This document shows, one piece after another, positions 44,707 through 53,741 of a stretch of DNA of 64,000 bases. The position numbers were made by a program, and so were the translations under genes. The notes beneath the pieces were generated by a model that saw only the letters and a program-made list of their open reading frames with translations, was not told the origin of the DNA and made no database searches. The stretch is from Paractinoplanes aksuensis. Lineage in GTDB: Bacteria; Actinomycetota; Actinomycetes; Mycobacteriales; Micromonosporaceae. Numbering within the stretch: position 1 is the first letter of the stretch; each line of letters starts with the position of its first letter. The stretch covers positions 1 to 64,000 of the forward strand of contig NZ_JAMYJR010000035.1 of NCBI RefSeq assembly GCF_024137025.1. The letters run 5' to 3'.

Positions 44707-46317
44707 ATGGATGCTGATGTGATTGTGGTGGGGGCCGGGCTGGCTGGGCTGGTTGCGGCGGCTGAGCTGGCGGCCGCGGGGCGGTCGGTTCTGGTGGTGG
44801 AGCAGGAGCCGGAGCAGAGTCTGGGTGGGCAGGCCTTCTGGTCGTTCGGGGGGCTGTTCCTGGTGGACTCGCCTGAGCAGCGGCGTATGGGTATCCGCGA
44901 CTCGTACGAGTTGGCCTGGCAGGACTGGCTGGGAAATGCGGGCTTCGACCGGGCCGAGGACGAGTGGCCGCGGCGCTGGGCCGAGGCCTACGTCGGGTGG
45001 GCGGCCGGTGAGAAACGGGCCTGGCTCAAGCAGCAGGGCATCAAGCTGTTCCCGATCGTCGGCTGGGCCGAGCGTGCCAACAACTCCGTGCCCCGCTTCC
45101 ACATCACGTGGGGCACCGGGCCCGGCGTGCTCGAGCCGTTCCTCGCGGCCGTTCTCGGCAGCGACCGCGTCACCATCGCGCACCGGCACCGCGTCGACTC
45201 GCTCATCACCAGCGGCGGCACCGTCACCGGGGTCGCGGGGCGGGTGCTCGAGCCGAGTGCCGTCGCCCGTGGGCAGGCCAGTTCTCGGCTCGAGGTCGGC
45301 GAGTTCGCGTTCACGGCGCAGGCCGTCGTCGTGACCTCCGGCGGTATCGGGGGCGACCATCACCTCGTACGCCGCAATTGGCCGGCTCGTCTCGGGACGC
45401 CGCCCGAGCACATGATCAGCGGCGTGCCCGCCCATGTGGACGGGCGGATGCTCGGCATCGCCACCGAGGCCGGGGCGGCCGTCATCAACCCGGATCGGAT
45501 GTGGCACTACGTCGAGGGCATCCAGAACTGGGACCCGATCTGGGAGCGCCACGGCATCCGCATCCTGCCCGGCCCGTCCTCGCTGTGGCTGGACGCGCGT
45601 GGGCGCCGCCTGCCCGCTCCGCTCTATCCGGGGTTCGACACGCTGGGCACCCTCGCCCACCTGCGCACGACCGGGCACGACCACAGCTGGTTCGTGCTCA
45701 CCCAGCGCATCATCGAGAAGGAGTTCGCCCTTTCCGGCTCCGAGCAGAACCCCGACCTGACCGGGCGCAGCGTCCGCCAGGTGCTGGGCCGCGTCCGGGC
45801 CGGAGCGCCCGCGCCGGTCGAGGCGTTCAAGCGCAACGGCGCCGACTTCGTGGTCGCCGACGACCTGGACGAGCTGGTCAAGGGCATGAACGCGCTGACC
45901 TCGGAGCCGCTGCTGGACCCGGCGGACGTCCGGCGGACGATCGAGGCCCGCGACCGTGAACTGGACAACGGCTTCGGCAAGGACCTGCAGATCGCGGCCA
46001 TTCGCAACTTCCGCCACTACCGCGGGGACCGGTTGATGCGCACGGTTGCGCCCCATCGGCTGCTCGACCGGTCGGCCGGGCCCCTCATCGCCGTACGGCT
46101 GCATGTTCTGACCCGGAAATCGCTCGGTGGCCTGCACACCGATCTGGACGGCCGGGTGTTGAACGCCGCCGGCCAACCCGTCCCGGGGCTGTACGCCGCG
46201 GGCGAAGCGGCCGGATTCGGTGGCGGTGGGATGCACGGTTACCGCGCACTCGAGGGCACTTTCCTCGGCGGCTGCCTGTTCTCCGGCCGTCAGGTGGCCA
46301 ACGCACTCAAGAAATGA
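44707..46317 (+). CDS. FAD-dependent dehydrogenase (fumarate reductase/KSDH-like)
   Basis: The 536-residue protein has an N-terminal dinucleotide motif VVGAGLAGLVAAAELA, a middle substrate domain, and the C-terminal FAD motif GLYAAGEAAGFGGGGMHGYR. This is the FAD-binding dehydrogenase group related to 3-ketosteroid dehydrogenase and flavocytochrome c. GGAGGGG precedes ATG 44707. It heads an operon with an AtuA-like protein and a DUF4387 protein, a combination often seen for catabolism of branched or cyclic acids. The substrate is unknown. Confidence 0.88.
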   Translation: MDADVIVVGAGLAGLVAAAELAAAGRSVLVVEQEPEQSLGGQAFWSFGGLFLVDSPEQRRMGIRDSYELAWQDWLGNAGFDRAEDEWPRRWAEAYVGWAAGEKRAWLKQQGIKLFPIVGWAERANNSVPRFHITWGTGPGVLEPFLAAVLGSDRVTIAHRHRVDSLITSGGTVTGVAGRVLEPSAVARGQASSRLEVGEFAFTAQAVVVTSGGIGGDHHLVRRNWPARLGTPPEHMISGVPAHVDGRMLGIATEAGAAVINPDRMWHYVEGIQNWDPIWERHGIRILPGPSSLWLDARGRRLPAPLYPGFDTLGTLAHLRTTGHDHSWFVLTQRIIEKEFALSGSEQNPDLTGRSVRQVLGRVRAGAPAPVEAFKRNGADFVVADDLDELVKGMNALTSEPLLDPADVRRTIEARDRELDNGFGKDLQIAAIRNFRHYRGDRLMRTVAPHRLLDRSAGPLIAVRLHVLTRKSLGGLHTDLDGRVLNAAGQPVPGLYAAGEAAGFGGGGMHGYRALEGTFLGGCLFSGRQVANALKK

Positions 46318-46325
46318 GGCAACAA

Positions 46326-47681
46326 ATGACCGAGGTACGCATCCTCGCCCCGACCGGCATGCTCGGCGCCGGCTTCCCGCCGGAGACCGTCACGCGCGGG
46401 CTCGAACTCGGCGCCGACGTCATCGCCGTCGACGGCGGCTCCACCGACTCCGGCCCGTACTACCTGGGTTCCGGCACGGCCAAGACCGCCGCCGCGGCCG
46501 TCACCCAGGATCTGCGGCTGCTGCTGAAGGCGGCCGCGAGCGCCCGGATCCCGCTGATCGTCGGCTCGTGCGGCACCAGCGGCACCGACTCGGGCGTGGA
46601 CTGGGTGGCCGGCATCGCCCGCGAGATCATGGCCGCCGAGGGCCTCGACCTGCGCATCGCCGTCATCTACAGCGAACAGCATGCGTCCGACCTCGATCTG
46701 CGACGCATCCGCCCGCTGCCCCCGGCCGGACCGCTCGACCCGGCGACCCTGGCCGACTGCACCCACATCGTCGGCATGATGGGCCACGAGCCGATCGTCG
46801 CCGCGCTCGAGGGCGGCGCCGACGTGGTGCTGGCCGGACGGGCCACCGACACCGCCATCGCCGCCGCCGTGCCGCTGATGCGGGGCCTGCCGCCCGGCCC
46901 GGCCTGGCACGCGGCGAAAATCGTCGAGTGCGGCGGGCAGTGCACGACCAACCCGCGCGCGGGCGGCGTGCTCGCCACCATCGACGAGCACGGTTTTACC
47001 ATCGAACCGCTCGACCCGGACAACACGTGCACACCGCAGTCGGTTGCCGCGCACATGTTGTACGAGACGGTCAACCCGTACTCGATGCGCGAGCCGGCCG
47101 GCACCATCGTCGTGTCGGAGGCCGCCTACAGCGCGGTCGACCATCGACGCGTACGGGTCGAAGGTTCTCGTTTCGAGCCGGCCGAGCAGCACACCATCAA
47201 GCTGGAGGGCGCCCGCGTCACCGGGTACGAGACGATGTCGTTCACCGCGATCCGCGACCCGCACATCCTCGGCCAGATCGACACGTGGGCCGCGCTGCTG
47301 CGCAAGATGATCGGCGAGTGGGTGACCCGCGCCCTCGGCCTGGGCGACGGCGACTACGAGTTCGACCTGCGGCTGTACGGCTACGACGCGATCCTCGACG
47401 GCATCGAGCCCGACCGCAGCCCGCCCAAGGAGGTCGGCGTGATGCTGCTGGTGCGCGCGGCCGACCAGGCGACCGCGACGGCCGTGGCCAAGGTGGTCAA
47501 CCCGCTGATGCTGCACCTGCCCACACCCGACATGGACTATCTGCCCAGCCTCGCCTTCGCGACCTCACCGGCCGAGACGGAGCGTGGCGCCGCCTACGAG
47601 TTCGTACTCAATCACGCTGTTGACGTGGATTCCCCCACTGCCCTGTTCCGCATTCACCGGCTGGAGGCCACCGATGCCTGA
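46326..47681 (+). CDS. AtuA-like (DUF1446) acyclic terpene utilisation protein
   Basis: This 451-residue protein belongs to the AtuA/DUF1446 family: GADVIAVDGGSTDSGPYYLG, IVGSCGTSGTDSGVDW, and VLAGRATDTAIAAAVP. AtuA is needed for citronellol/geraniol breakdown in pseudomonads, but its reaction is not settled. The start at 46326 has GAGG upstream; an alternative start at 46314 would overlap the upstream stop. It sits between the FAD dehydrogenase and the DUF4387 gene. Confidence 0.85.
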   Translation: MTEVRILAPTGMLGAGFPPETVTRGLELGADVIAVDGGSTDSGPYYLGSGTAKTAAAAVTQDLRLLLKAAASARIPLIVGSCGTSGTDSGVDWVAGIAREIMAAEGLDLRIAVIYSEQHASDLDLRRIRPLPPAGPLDPATLADCTHIVGMMGHEPIVAALEGGADVVLAGRATDTAIAAAVPLMRGLPPGPAWHAAKIVECGGQCTTNPRAGGVLATIDEHGFTIEPLDPDNTCTPQSVAAHMLYETVNPYSMREPAGTIVVSEAAYSAVDHRRVRVEGSRFEPAEQHTIKLEGARVTGYETMSFTAIRDPHILGQIDTWAALLRKMIGEWVTRALGLGDGDYEFDLRLYGYDAILDGIEPDRSPPKEVGVMLLVRAADQATATAVAKVVNPLMLHLPTPDMDYLPSLAFATSPAETERGAAYEFVLNHAVDVDSPTALFRIHRLEATDA

Positions 47682-47997
47682 GACCCGCACGATCGCCGAC
47701 CTGGCCGTGGAGGTCCGCTCCAAGAACGCCGGCCCGTTCTGGGTGACGATGGAGGTTTTCCTGCGCGACCAGGCCGGCTACGAACTGGTGTCCTTTCTGG
47801 ACGCTCCCGTCATCGCCCGCCTCTACGGCGTCGACCCGGCCGGCGTCCAGATCTTCCGCGTCCCGGCCCTCAACGTCGTGAAGGTCTCGTTCCCGCGCCC
47901 GGTCTCGCAGGGGAGCCTGCGCGACCGGGACATCCACGCCGGCCAGCATCACGTTCCGCTGGCCCGGCTGCCGATTACTGGTCTTCGGTCTTCGTGA
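47674..47997 (+). CDS. DUF4387-family protein
   Basis: The 107-residue protein shows RSKNAGPFWVTMEVFLRD, then RLYGVDPAGVQIFRVPALNV and RDRDIHAGQHHVPL, the DUF4387 pattern. This family normally travels with AtuA/DUF1446 genes, either as a separate protein or fused to them. The start overlaps the upstream stop by eight bases. Its 3' end overlaps the convergent PepSY gene by 23 bases. Confidence 0.85.
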   Translation: MPETRTIADLAVEVRSKNAGPFWVTMEVFLRDQAGYELVSFLDAPVIARLYGVDPAGVQIFRVPALNVVKVSFPRPVSQGSLRDRDIHAGQHHVPLARLPITGLRSS

Positions 47998-48493
47998 GCA
48001 CCTTGAACGCGGCGTCGAGGTCGACGTCCCACTCGGCGTTGTCGGCCGCGCGCACCTCGACCTCGTACGCCACGCCCTGGTCGTCGCTCTTCTCGACGTC
48101 CAGGACAGTGCCGCCGGGGAAGGCTTCCAGGGCTGCCTTCTCGGCCGCGGCCCGGTCGGTGGCGCTCACCGCGGGGTCGGCCGCGTCGGGCGTGTCGGCC
48201 TCCTGGGTGAGCACCTTCAGGTCCTTGTCGAGGGTCACGTCGACCTCGCTGCCGTCGGTCTTGCGCACCTCGACCTCGTACGCCTCGCCCTGGTCGTCGC
48301 TCGTCTCGACGTCGATGACGGTGCCGCTGCCCACGGCCTGCACGGCGGCGTTGCCGACCCGGTCGCGATCGTTGCCGCTGACGTCGGGGTCGGCGTAGGC
48401 GGCGGTCGCCCACACACCGCCCCCGATCGCGAGGGCGGCCACGGCCGCGGTGCTGACAAGGACGCGCTTGCTACGGAGCTTCGTGATGTTCAT
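47975..48493 (-). CDS. Secreted tandem PepSY-domain protein
   Basis: The 172-residue protein has a signal peptide (VSTAAVAALAIGGGVWATAA) and two PepSY units: AAVQAVGSGTVIDVETSDDQ and KAALEAFPGGTVLDVEKSDD, each followed by YEVEVR. PepSY domains often inhibit proteases or sense envelope state. The gene overlaps the 3' end of the histidine kinase gene by 23 bases in the same direction, so it is in the response regulator-kinase operon. Confidence 0.88.
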   Translation of the reverse strand: MNITKLRSKRVLVSTAAVAALAIGGGVWATAAYADPDVSGNDRDRVGNAAVQAVGSGTVIDVETSDDQGEAYEVEVRKTDGSEVDVTLDKDLKVLTQEADTPDAADPAVSATDRAAAEKAALEAFPGGTVLDVEKSDDQGVAYEVEVRAADNAEWDVDLDAAFKVLTKTEDQ

Positions 48494-49778
48494 ACGCAGA
48501 GCTTGCGGGAGGCTCGCTGAACCCAGCCTGAAAGCGCACGGTGAATCGCGCCCCGCCCAGCTTCGACCGGGTGACGGCCACCGTCCCGCCGTGCGCGGTC
48601 ACGATTTCCCGGACGATGGCCAGGCCGAGCCCGCTGCCGCCGGCGTCCCGGGCCCGCGCCTCGTCCAGCCGCACGAACCGGTCGAAGACGCGTTCGCGCT
48701 GGTCGTCGGGAATGCCGGGGCCGTCGTCGTCGACCGTCAGCTCGACCCGGCCCGCACTCTCGCGCACCCCGACGGCCACGGCGCCGACGGCGTGCCGGGC
48801 CGCGTTGTCGGTGAGGTTGCGAACCACCTGGGCCAGCGCCGACGCGTCGCCCCGAACCCGGCCGGGGCCCACGTCTTTCGTGTCGACAGCGATGCCCGTA
48901 CGACCGATTCGCCGCCCTTCGGCGAGGGCCAGGTCGTCCAGATCGACGTCCTGCCGGGCACGGTCACCGCCACCGTCGTCGGCCCGGGTCAGCAGCAGCA
49001 ACTGGTCGACCAGCCGCTGCAGACGGGCCGACTCGGCCAGCACCGTCTCGGCCAGCTCCCCGTCCGGCAGCGCCCCCGGATGGGTCTGGGCGACCTCCGC
49101 CACCTGCCGGATGCTGGCCACCGGCGACCGCAGCTCGTGCGAGGCGTCGGCGACGAACGCGCGCTGCCGGTCGCGGGAGTCCTGCAGGCGTACGAGCATC
49201 TGGTTCATGGTCCGGGCCAACCGCCCGATCTCGTCCCGCGAAGCCGGCTCCGGCACCCGGCGGTCCAACCGGTCCCCGGTGATCTCCTCCACCTCGCGGC
49301 GGATCCGTTCCACCGGGGCCAGCGCCCGCGACGCGACGACCCACGTCACCCCGCCCACCAGCAGGACCAGCAACGGCAGCCCGACCGCCAACGGCGTGAC
49401 CAGCGCCTCGGTCGACTCGTCCACGTCGTCCACCGGAACCGCCACCGAGACGCGAGAACCGCCCTCGCTGTCGACCACCACGAGGTACTGGTCGTCGCTG
49501 TCAGGCAGGCGCACGTCGTCGCTCGCCCTGTCCGGGAGTGCGACGCCGGACCGCTCGACCGTGCCGTCGGCCGAAGTGATTTGCCATAGCAAATCGTCGT
49601 CGGGCGCCGGCCGCTCGCCCCGCTGCAGGATCGCCTCGGCCCGCTGCTCGGCGGTCGCCGCTATGCCATCACTGATCGATTGCCGAACGAGGAACACCAG
49701 CACGAAGGCGCCCACCAGAAGGGCCACCGACACGACCAGAACGGCCGCCGCGGTCGTCCGCACCCGGACGTCAGCCAC
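48471..49778 (-). CDS. Two-component sensor histidine kinase
   Basis: The 435-residue protein has a first membrane helix (AAAVLVVSVALLVGAFVLVF), an external domain, a second helix near residue 140, HAMP, HisKA with AFVADASHELRSPVASIRQV, and an ATPase domain with NLTDNAARHA, VDDDGPGIP and GSGLGLAIV. Start codons GTG 49778 and 49781 overlap the regulator's stop. It should phosphorylate the upstream regulator. A copy of the GntR-like palindrome lies at 49580-49593 within its coding region. Confidence 0.92.
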   Translation of the reverse strand: MADVRVRTTAAAVLVVSVALLVGAFVLVFLVRQSISDGIAATAEQRAEAILQRGERPAPDDDLLWQITSADGTVERSGVALPDRASDDVRLPDSDDQYLVVVDSEGGSRVSVAVPVDDVDESTEALVTPLAVGLPLLVLLVGGVTWVVASRALAPVERIRREVEEITGDRLDRRVPEPASRDEIGRLARTMNQMLVRLQDSRDRQRAFVADASHELRSPVASIRQVAEVAQTHPGALPDGELAETVLAESARLQRLVDQLLLLTRADDGGGDRARQDVDLDDLALAEGRRIGRTGIAVDTKDVGPGRVRGDASALAQVVRNLTDNAARHAVGAVAVGVRESAGRVELTVDDDGPGIPDDQRERVFDRFVRLDEARARDAGGSGLGLAIVREIVTAHGGTVAVTRSKLGGARFTVRFQAGFSEPPASSAYEHHEAP

Positions 49779-50439
49779 CACTGCCGCCACCCAGCCGATA
49801 CCCGGCACCTCGCAAGGTCTCGATCGCCGTACGGCCGATCTTGTTACGAAGGTGCCGGATGTAGACCTCGACAATGTTGGGATCGCCCTCGAAATCGGCA
49901 TCCCAGACCCCGTCCAGGATCTGCCGCTTGGACACGACATCCCCCGGATGCCGGGCCAGGAAGGCGAGCAGCGAGAACTCACGCGTGGTCAGCTCGACCT
50001 CGGTGTCGCCCCGCCAGACGCGGCGCGCGGCCGGATCCAGGCGCAGGTCGCCGACGACCAGCTCGGTCGGCCGCTCCCGGGCGCCGCGCCGGCTCACCGC
50101 GCGCAACCGGGCCACCAGCACCGGGAACGAGCACGGTTTGGTCAGATAGTCGTCGGCGCCGGTGTCGAGACCCTCGACCTGATCCCACTCACCGTCCTTG
50201 GCCGTGAGCATGAGGATCGGGGTCCAGTCCTGCTCGGCCCGCAGCGTCGCGCACACCTGATAACCGTTGAGACCCGGCAACATCAGATCAAGAACAATGG
50301 CGTCGTACGTGTTCTCGCGCGCGAACCACAACCCGTCCACCCCGTTGTGAGCGACATCGACGGCGAACCCTTCCGCCTCGAGCCCGATCCGCAACGAACG
50401 GGCCAGCCGCTGCTCGTCATCAACGACGAGAACGCGCAT
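49771..50439 (-). CDS. OmpR-type response regulator
   Basis: The 222-residue protein has a receiver domain (VVDDEQRLARSLRIGLEAEG, phosphorylated Asp in IVLDLMLPG, Lys in DDYLTKPCSF) and a C-terminal OmpR winged helix (LTTREFSLLAFLARHPGDVV, IVEVYIRHLRNKIG, LRGAGYRL). GGAGG precedes ATG 50439. It forms an operon with the kinase and the PepSY protein, so it likely controls cell-envelope genes. Confidence 0.93.
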   Translation of the reverse strand: MRVLVVDDEQRLARSLRIGLEAEGFAVDVAHNGVDGLWFARENTYDAIVLDLMLPGLNGYQVCATLRAEQDWTPILMLTAKDGEWDQVEGLDTGADDYLTKPCSFPVLVARLRAVSRRGARERPTELVVGDLRLDPAARRVWRGDTEVELTTREFSLLAFLARHPGDVVSKRQILDGVWDADFEGDPNIVEVYIRHLRNKIGRTAIETLRGAGYRLGGGSGG

Positions 50440-50555
50440 AGGTGTACCTCCAGGAAGCGGCCGATCCGCCATCCTCCCCCACCTACCCTGAACCCCACCT
50501 GAACACGCCCACCGCAGCCGCCGTTACGGCCGCACCTTCGGAGTTTTGGCCACGA

Positions 50556-50582
50556 CCGTGCTCTCGGGCACCCCGAGCACGG
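50556..50582 (-). terminator. Hairpin downstream of the ABC-2 permease
   Basis: CCGTGCTC (50556-50563) and GAGCACGG (50575-50582) form a perfect 8-bp stem with an 11-base loop. It is 64 bases past the permease stop and about 117 bases before the regulator gene, so it separates the two operons. Confidence 0.55.
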
Positions 50583-50645
50583 CATCCTAGGAACCTAGCT
50601 CATTTGTGTCCTCTCGATTCAGCGCGAGCGGGAAGCGAGCCGACC

Positions 50646-51350
50646 TCAGGCGTCGCGGCGGTACAGAAGGAAAGCGCCGAGGACGAGGGCGCCGCCCGCC
50701 CACGCCGCCACCACACCGAGCGCCGACCACGGGCCCAAGGGCAGGATGGCGGTGTCGACGGTTGTCGTCATGGCCTGGACTGCTGTGGCCGGCGTTGTGC
50801 GGTAGAGGATTCGCTGCCAGTCCGGGTCGGGCAGCATGCGCAGGAGCATGGGCATCAGGAAGAGCAGCGACAGGACTATGCCGAGAGCCGCCGCCGAATT
50901 GCGCACTACGGCGGCGGCCCCCAGGCCGAACAGCCCGATCAAAATCAGGTGAAGCACCGACACGACGGCGGCCCGCACCAGATCGCCGCTCGGCGTCAAT
51001 CCGAGCACCGCCACCCCCACGCCGAGCACTGCGATCGGCGCCACGAACGCGGTCAGCAGCCCAGCCTTGGCCGCCAACAGATCGAGCCGCCGCGGGACGG
51101 CAAGCAACGTCGCCCGGATCAGGCCGCTGCTGTACTCGGCGGCCAGCATCTGTACGCCCGCCGCCGCCACCGCGGCCTGCCCGAGCCGAACCCCCAACAG
51201 TCGCAGTTGCACCGGATCGACCGCATCGCGCCCGAGCGCCACTCCCCCAGCGATCAGCAGCAAAGCCAACGCCAACGGCACCACAAGGCCGGGCCCGCCA
51301 GTGCTCAGTTTGGCCCACTCGGCTCGCCACGCCGCCCTCACGCCCGACAC
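50646..51350 (-). CDS. ABC-2-type permease, 234 residues
   Basis: From the GTG at 51350 the protein begins VSGVRAAWRAEWAKLSTGG and has six hydrophobic segments (VVPLALALLLIAGGVALG; GVQMLAAEYSSGLIRATLLA; and so on), ending LLYRRDA. The AAEYSSG-IR-TLLA-P-R pattern is typical of ABC-2 permeases for drug or lantibiotic export. It follows the larger permease and ATPase in the same direction and probably belongs to that exporter. Confidence 0.8.
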   Translation of the reverse strand: MSGVRAAWRAEWAKLSTGGPGLVVPLALALLLIAGGVALGRDAVDPVQLRLLGVRLGQAAVAAAGVQMLAAEYSSGLIRATLLAVPRRLDLLAAKAGLLTAFVAPIAVLGVGVAVLGLTPSGDLVRAAVVSVLHLILIGLFGLGAAAVVRNSAAALGIVLSLLFLMPMLLRMLPDPDWQRILYRTTPATAVQAMTTTVDTAILPLGPWSALGVVAAWAGGALVLGAFLLYRRDA

Positions 51351-51444
51351 CGCCCGGCAAAGTCCACCCCGATGACCGCCAGACCTGCGGTCGCACGAAC
51401 GGCGGCACTGAGACCGGCATTCGCAGCGGCGGAACAAACGCCGG

Positions 51445-51510
51445 GTTCCGGCGCAGAAGCCAGGTTGCTACAGCAACCACGGACGCGGCCCCGAACGCCA
51501 TCACGGCCCG
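51445..51510 (-). pseudogene. C-terminal scar of a third ABC-2 permease
   Basis: The minus strand reads AFGAASVVAVATWLLRRNPA, which closely matches the last residues of the large permease upstream (AVATATWRLRRSPA). The DNA is also similar, both holding GTTGCTRYAGCAACCTGG. It is most simply the residual end of a third permease gene that was lost by recombination. Confidence 0.55.
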
Positions 51511-51546
51511 CGGTGGTAGCACGACCGACGGTAACAGCGACGGGAC

Positions 51547-53028
51547 TCATGCCGGACTCCGGCGAAGGCGCCAGGTTGCTGTAGCAACGGCGGCCAGCGC
51601 CCACAGCGCCAGCACGGCGAGGCCGGCCCACGGCGGCAAAGGGAAGTAGCCGTCGGCGACTGTCTGGGGGCGGGAGAACTGGGGGTAGGCGCCGACGCTC
51701 TGCTGGATCGCGAACGCGGCGGCCGGTGTCACGCGCAGCAGCCAGGCGCCGACCTCGGGCGGCAGGACCGAGGTCACGGCCAGGATCGGGGGCGCGACGA
51801 GCAGAGCCGCCACCGTCAGGACCGCGGGCACGGCCCGTCGCAGCAGGGCCCCCACGCCGTACGCGAAAACGCCGGCCAAGGCCATCAGCAGGGCTGTGCC
51901 GAGGGCGATCCGGAGCATGGTCGGCCCCGAGACGTCGAGGATCACTACCGCGTTGGCCCGTAGGAGGCGCGTCGCGACCGGCAGCGTCAACCCGACGGCG
52001 ATCAGGCCGACCACCAGCGACACTGCTCCGACGACGGCGGCCTTGGCGGCGGACACACGCACCGGGCGGGGCATCGCGGTCAACGTCGTGCGGATCGTGC
52101 TGTGCCGGAATTCGGCCGTCCCGCACAGCACGCCGACGACGATCAGGGCCAGCAGCGCGGCGAAGAGGCCGGTCAGCACGCGCTCGACGGCCAGGCCACC
52201 CTCGGTCTCCAGGCCGATGTCGCCCGCGCCGGCCACGGTGAACACGCCACCGGCCTCGGTGTGGCCGGGCGGATGGGTCTGTTCCCACGTGGTGCGGTGG
52301 TCCGAGTAGCCGACCAGGCTTTCGCTCCACCCACCAGCCGGGCTGACCTGCGAGAATTCGGCCGTGGCCTGGGTCCAGCGGGCGGACACGGCGTGACCCC
52401 CCTGCGGGTTCTCCTCGACGGTGAGACCGCTCGGCGACGTCACGAACAGGCCGATCTGCACGGTCGAGGGCAGGCCGTCCAAGCGTACGGTCTCGATCTT
52501 TTGCCAGGCCGTGCCGTCCGGCGACACATAGCCGGTGATCCGGTTGCCCTCCCGGGAGAGCCGTAGCCAAGAACCGTCGGATGCGGCGGCTTTGTCGTGG
52601 GTGAAACCCGATTGCATGCGTACGCCGTGCGAACCCGTCACCATCACGGCCGCGTAATCGGCGCCGGGTTTCGTGCCGTCCTTGACCATCAGGCCCGCCT
52701 TGGCCCACGGCACCACACCGCGCACGATCTCGTCGTGGTTCGGCGGCGGGTACGTGATCGTGCCGTCGAGCGCTCCGACCTCGGCGGTGATCGACCCGTT
52801 GCCGGTCAGAGCCTGATGCACGAACGTGAACTGGTCGGCCACCGATCGGCCGGACGAGTCGGTCGGCGGGGCCGGGCAGTCGACCTCCTGCGTCCCGGCC
52901 ATGCACGACATGGTCACGCCGGTCGCGGCCAGGCACCCCAACGCCACGACGATGAGCGCGGCCGCAGCCGATCCCAGGACCCAGCTTCGTACGGTGCGGA
53001 ACTTCAGCCATTCGGCCCGCATGATCAT
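51547..53028 (-). CDS. ABC-2-type permease with large external domain
   Basis: The 493-residue protein has a first membrane helix (VLGSAAAALIVVALGCLAAT), a 250-residue external insert, then five more helices. The insert holds KAGLMVKDGTKPGADYAAVM and GSWLRLSREGNRITGYVSPD, typical of a DUF1349/concanavalin-like sandwich. AEFRHSTIRTTLTAMPRPVR marks the ABC-2 core. The start overlaps the ATPase stop. A sugar- or ligand-binding external domain between helices 1 and 2 is unusual and may sense the target. Confidence 0.85.
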   Translation of the reverse strand: MIMRAEWLKFRTVRSWVLGSAAAALIVVALGCLAATGVTMSCMAGTQEVDCPAPPTDSSGRSVADQFTFVHQALTGNGSITAEVGALDGTITYPPPNHDEIVRGVVPWAKAGLMVKDGTKPGADYAAVMVTGSHGVRMQSGFTHDKAAASDGSWLRLSREGNRITGYVSPDGTAWQKIETVRLDGLPSTVQIGLFVTSPSGLTVEENPQGGHAVSARWTQATAEFSQVSPAGGWSESLVGYSDHRTTWEQTHPPGHTEAGGVFTVAGAGDIGLETEGGLAVERVLTGLFAALLALIVVGVLCGTAEFRHSTIRTTLTAMPRPVRVSAAKAAVVGAVSLVVGLIAVGLTLPVATRLLRANAVVILDVSGPTMLRIALGTALLMALAGVFAYGVGALLRRAVPAVLTVAALLVAPPILAVTSVLPPEVGAWLLRVTPAAAFAIQQSVGAYPQFSRPQTVADGYFPLPPWAGLAVLALWALAAVATATWRLRRSPA

Positions 53029-53741
53029 CGGATGCCCCCGACGCCCGCGGTGAGATCGAGGTAGGCGGCTTCGAGCGAGGAGTACGCACCGATCAGCTCG
53101 TTCACACCCGCGTCGGCGATCACTCGGCCGTGTCCGACCACGACCACATGGCCGGCCATATCTTGCAATTCGCTCATGAGGTGACTGGAGACGAGCACCG
53201 AACGGCCATCTTCGGCCAATCCGCGCAGTAGATCGCGCATCCAGACGATGCCCGCCGGATCGAGTCCGTTGAACGGCTCGTCGAGCAGCAGCACCGGCGG
53301 ATCCCCGAGCAGCGCGGCCGCCACCCCGAGCCGCTGCCGCATGCCCAGCGAATAGCCGCCGGCCGCCCGCCGCCCGGCCGCCGCCAGTCCGGACCGGTTC
53401 AGCACCTCGTCGACCCGGCTGTCCGGGAGATCCTGGGACCGGGCCAGCCAGCGCAGGTGATTGCGGCCGCTGCGGGCCGGGTGCAACGCGTGCGGATCGA
53501 GCAGCGCCCCAGCATGCCGCATAGGACACGGCAGGTCGGCATACCGCCGGCCGTCGATGGTCGCCGTCCCCGCGTCCGGCCGGTCCAGTCCTAGGATCAT
53601 CCGCAGCGTGGTCGACTTGCCGGCGCCGTTGGGCCCGACAAACCCGGTGACGCGCCCGGGCTGCACCACAAACGTCATCCCGTCGAGTGCAACCGACGGG
53701 CCGAACCGCTTCCGCAATCCGTTCACTTCGATGGTCGTCAT
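53025..53741 (-). CDS. ABC transporter ATP-binding protein (drug-export type)
   Basis: The 238-residue ATPase has Walker A GPNGAGKST, signature YSLGMRQRLGVAAAL, Walker B LLLDEPFNGLDP and H-loop VSSHLMSEL. The GMRQRLG signature is typical of bacitracin or lantibiotic exporters (BcrA type). It heads an operon with two permeases. Two two-component systems flank it, so either may control it. Confidence 0.92.
   Translation of the reverse strand: MTTIEVNGLRKRFGPSVALDGMTFVVQPGRVTGFVGPNGAGKSTTLRMILGLDRPDAGTATIDGRRYADLPCPMRHAGALLDPHALHPARSGRNHLRWLARSQDLPDSRVDEVLNRSGLAAAGRRAAGGYSLGMRQRLGVAAALLGDPPVLLLDEPFNGLDPAGIVWMRDLLRGLAEDGRSVLVSSHLMSELQDMAGHVVVVGHGRVIADAGVNELIGAYSSLEAAYLDLTAGVGGIR

Noticed and set aside
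44138..44722. A 194-codon frame across the spacer at 44.1-44.7 kb.
   Set aside because: It is the translation of the diverged CGGATATCC repeats; no domain, and its end overlaps the FAD dehydrogenase start in another frame.
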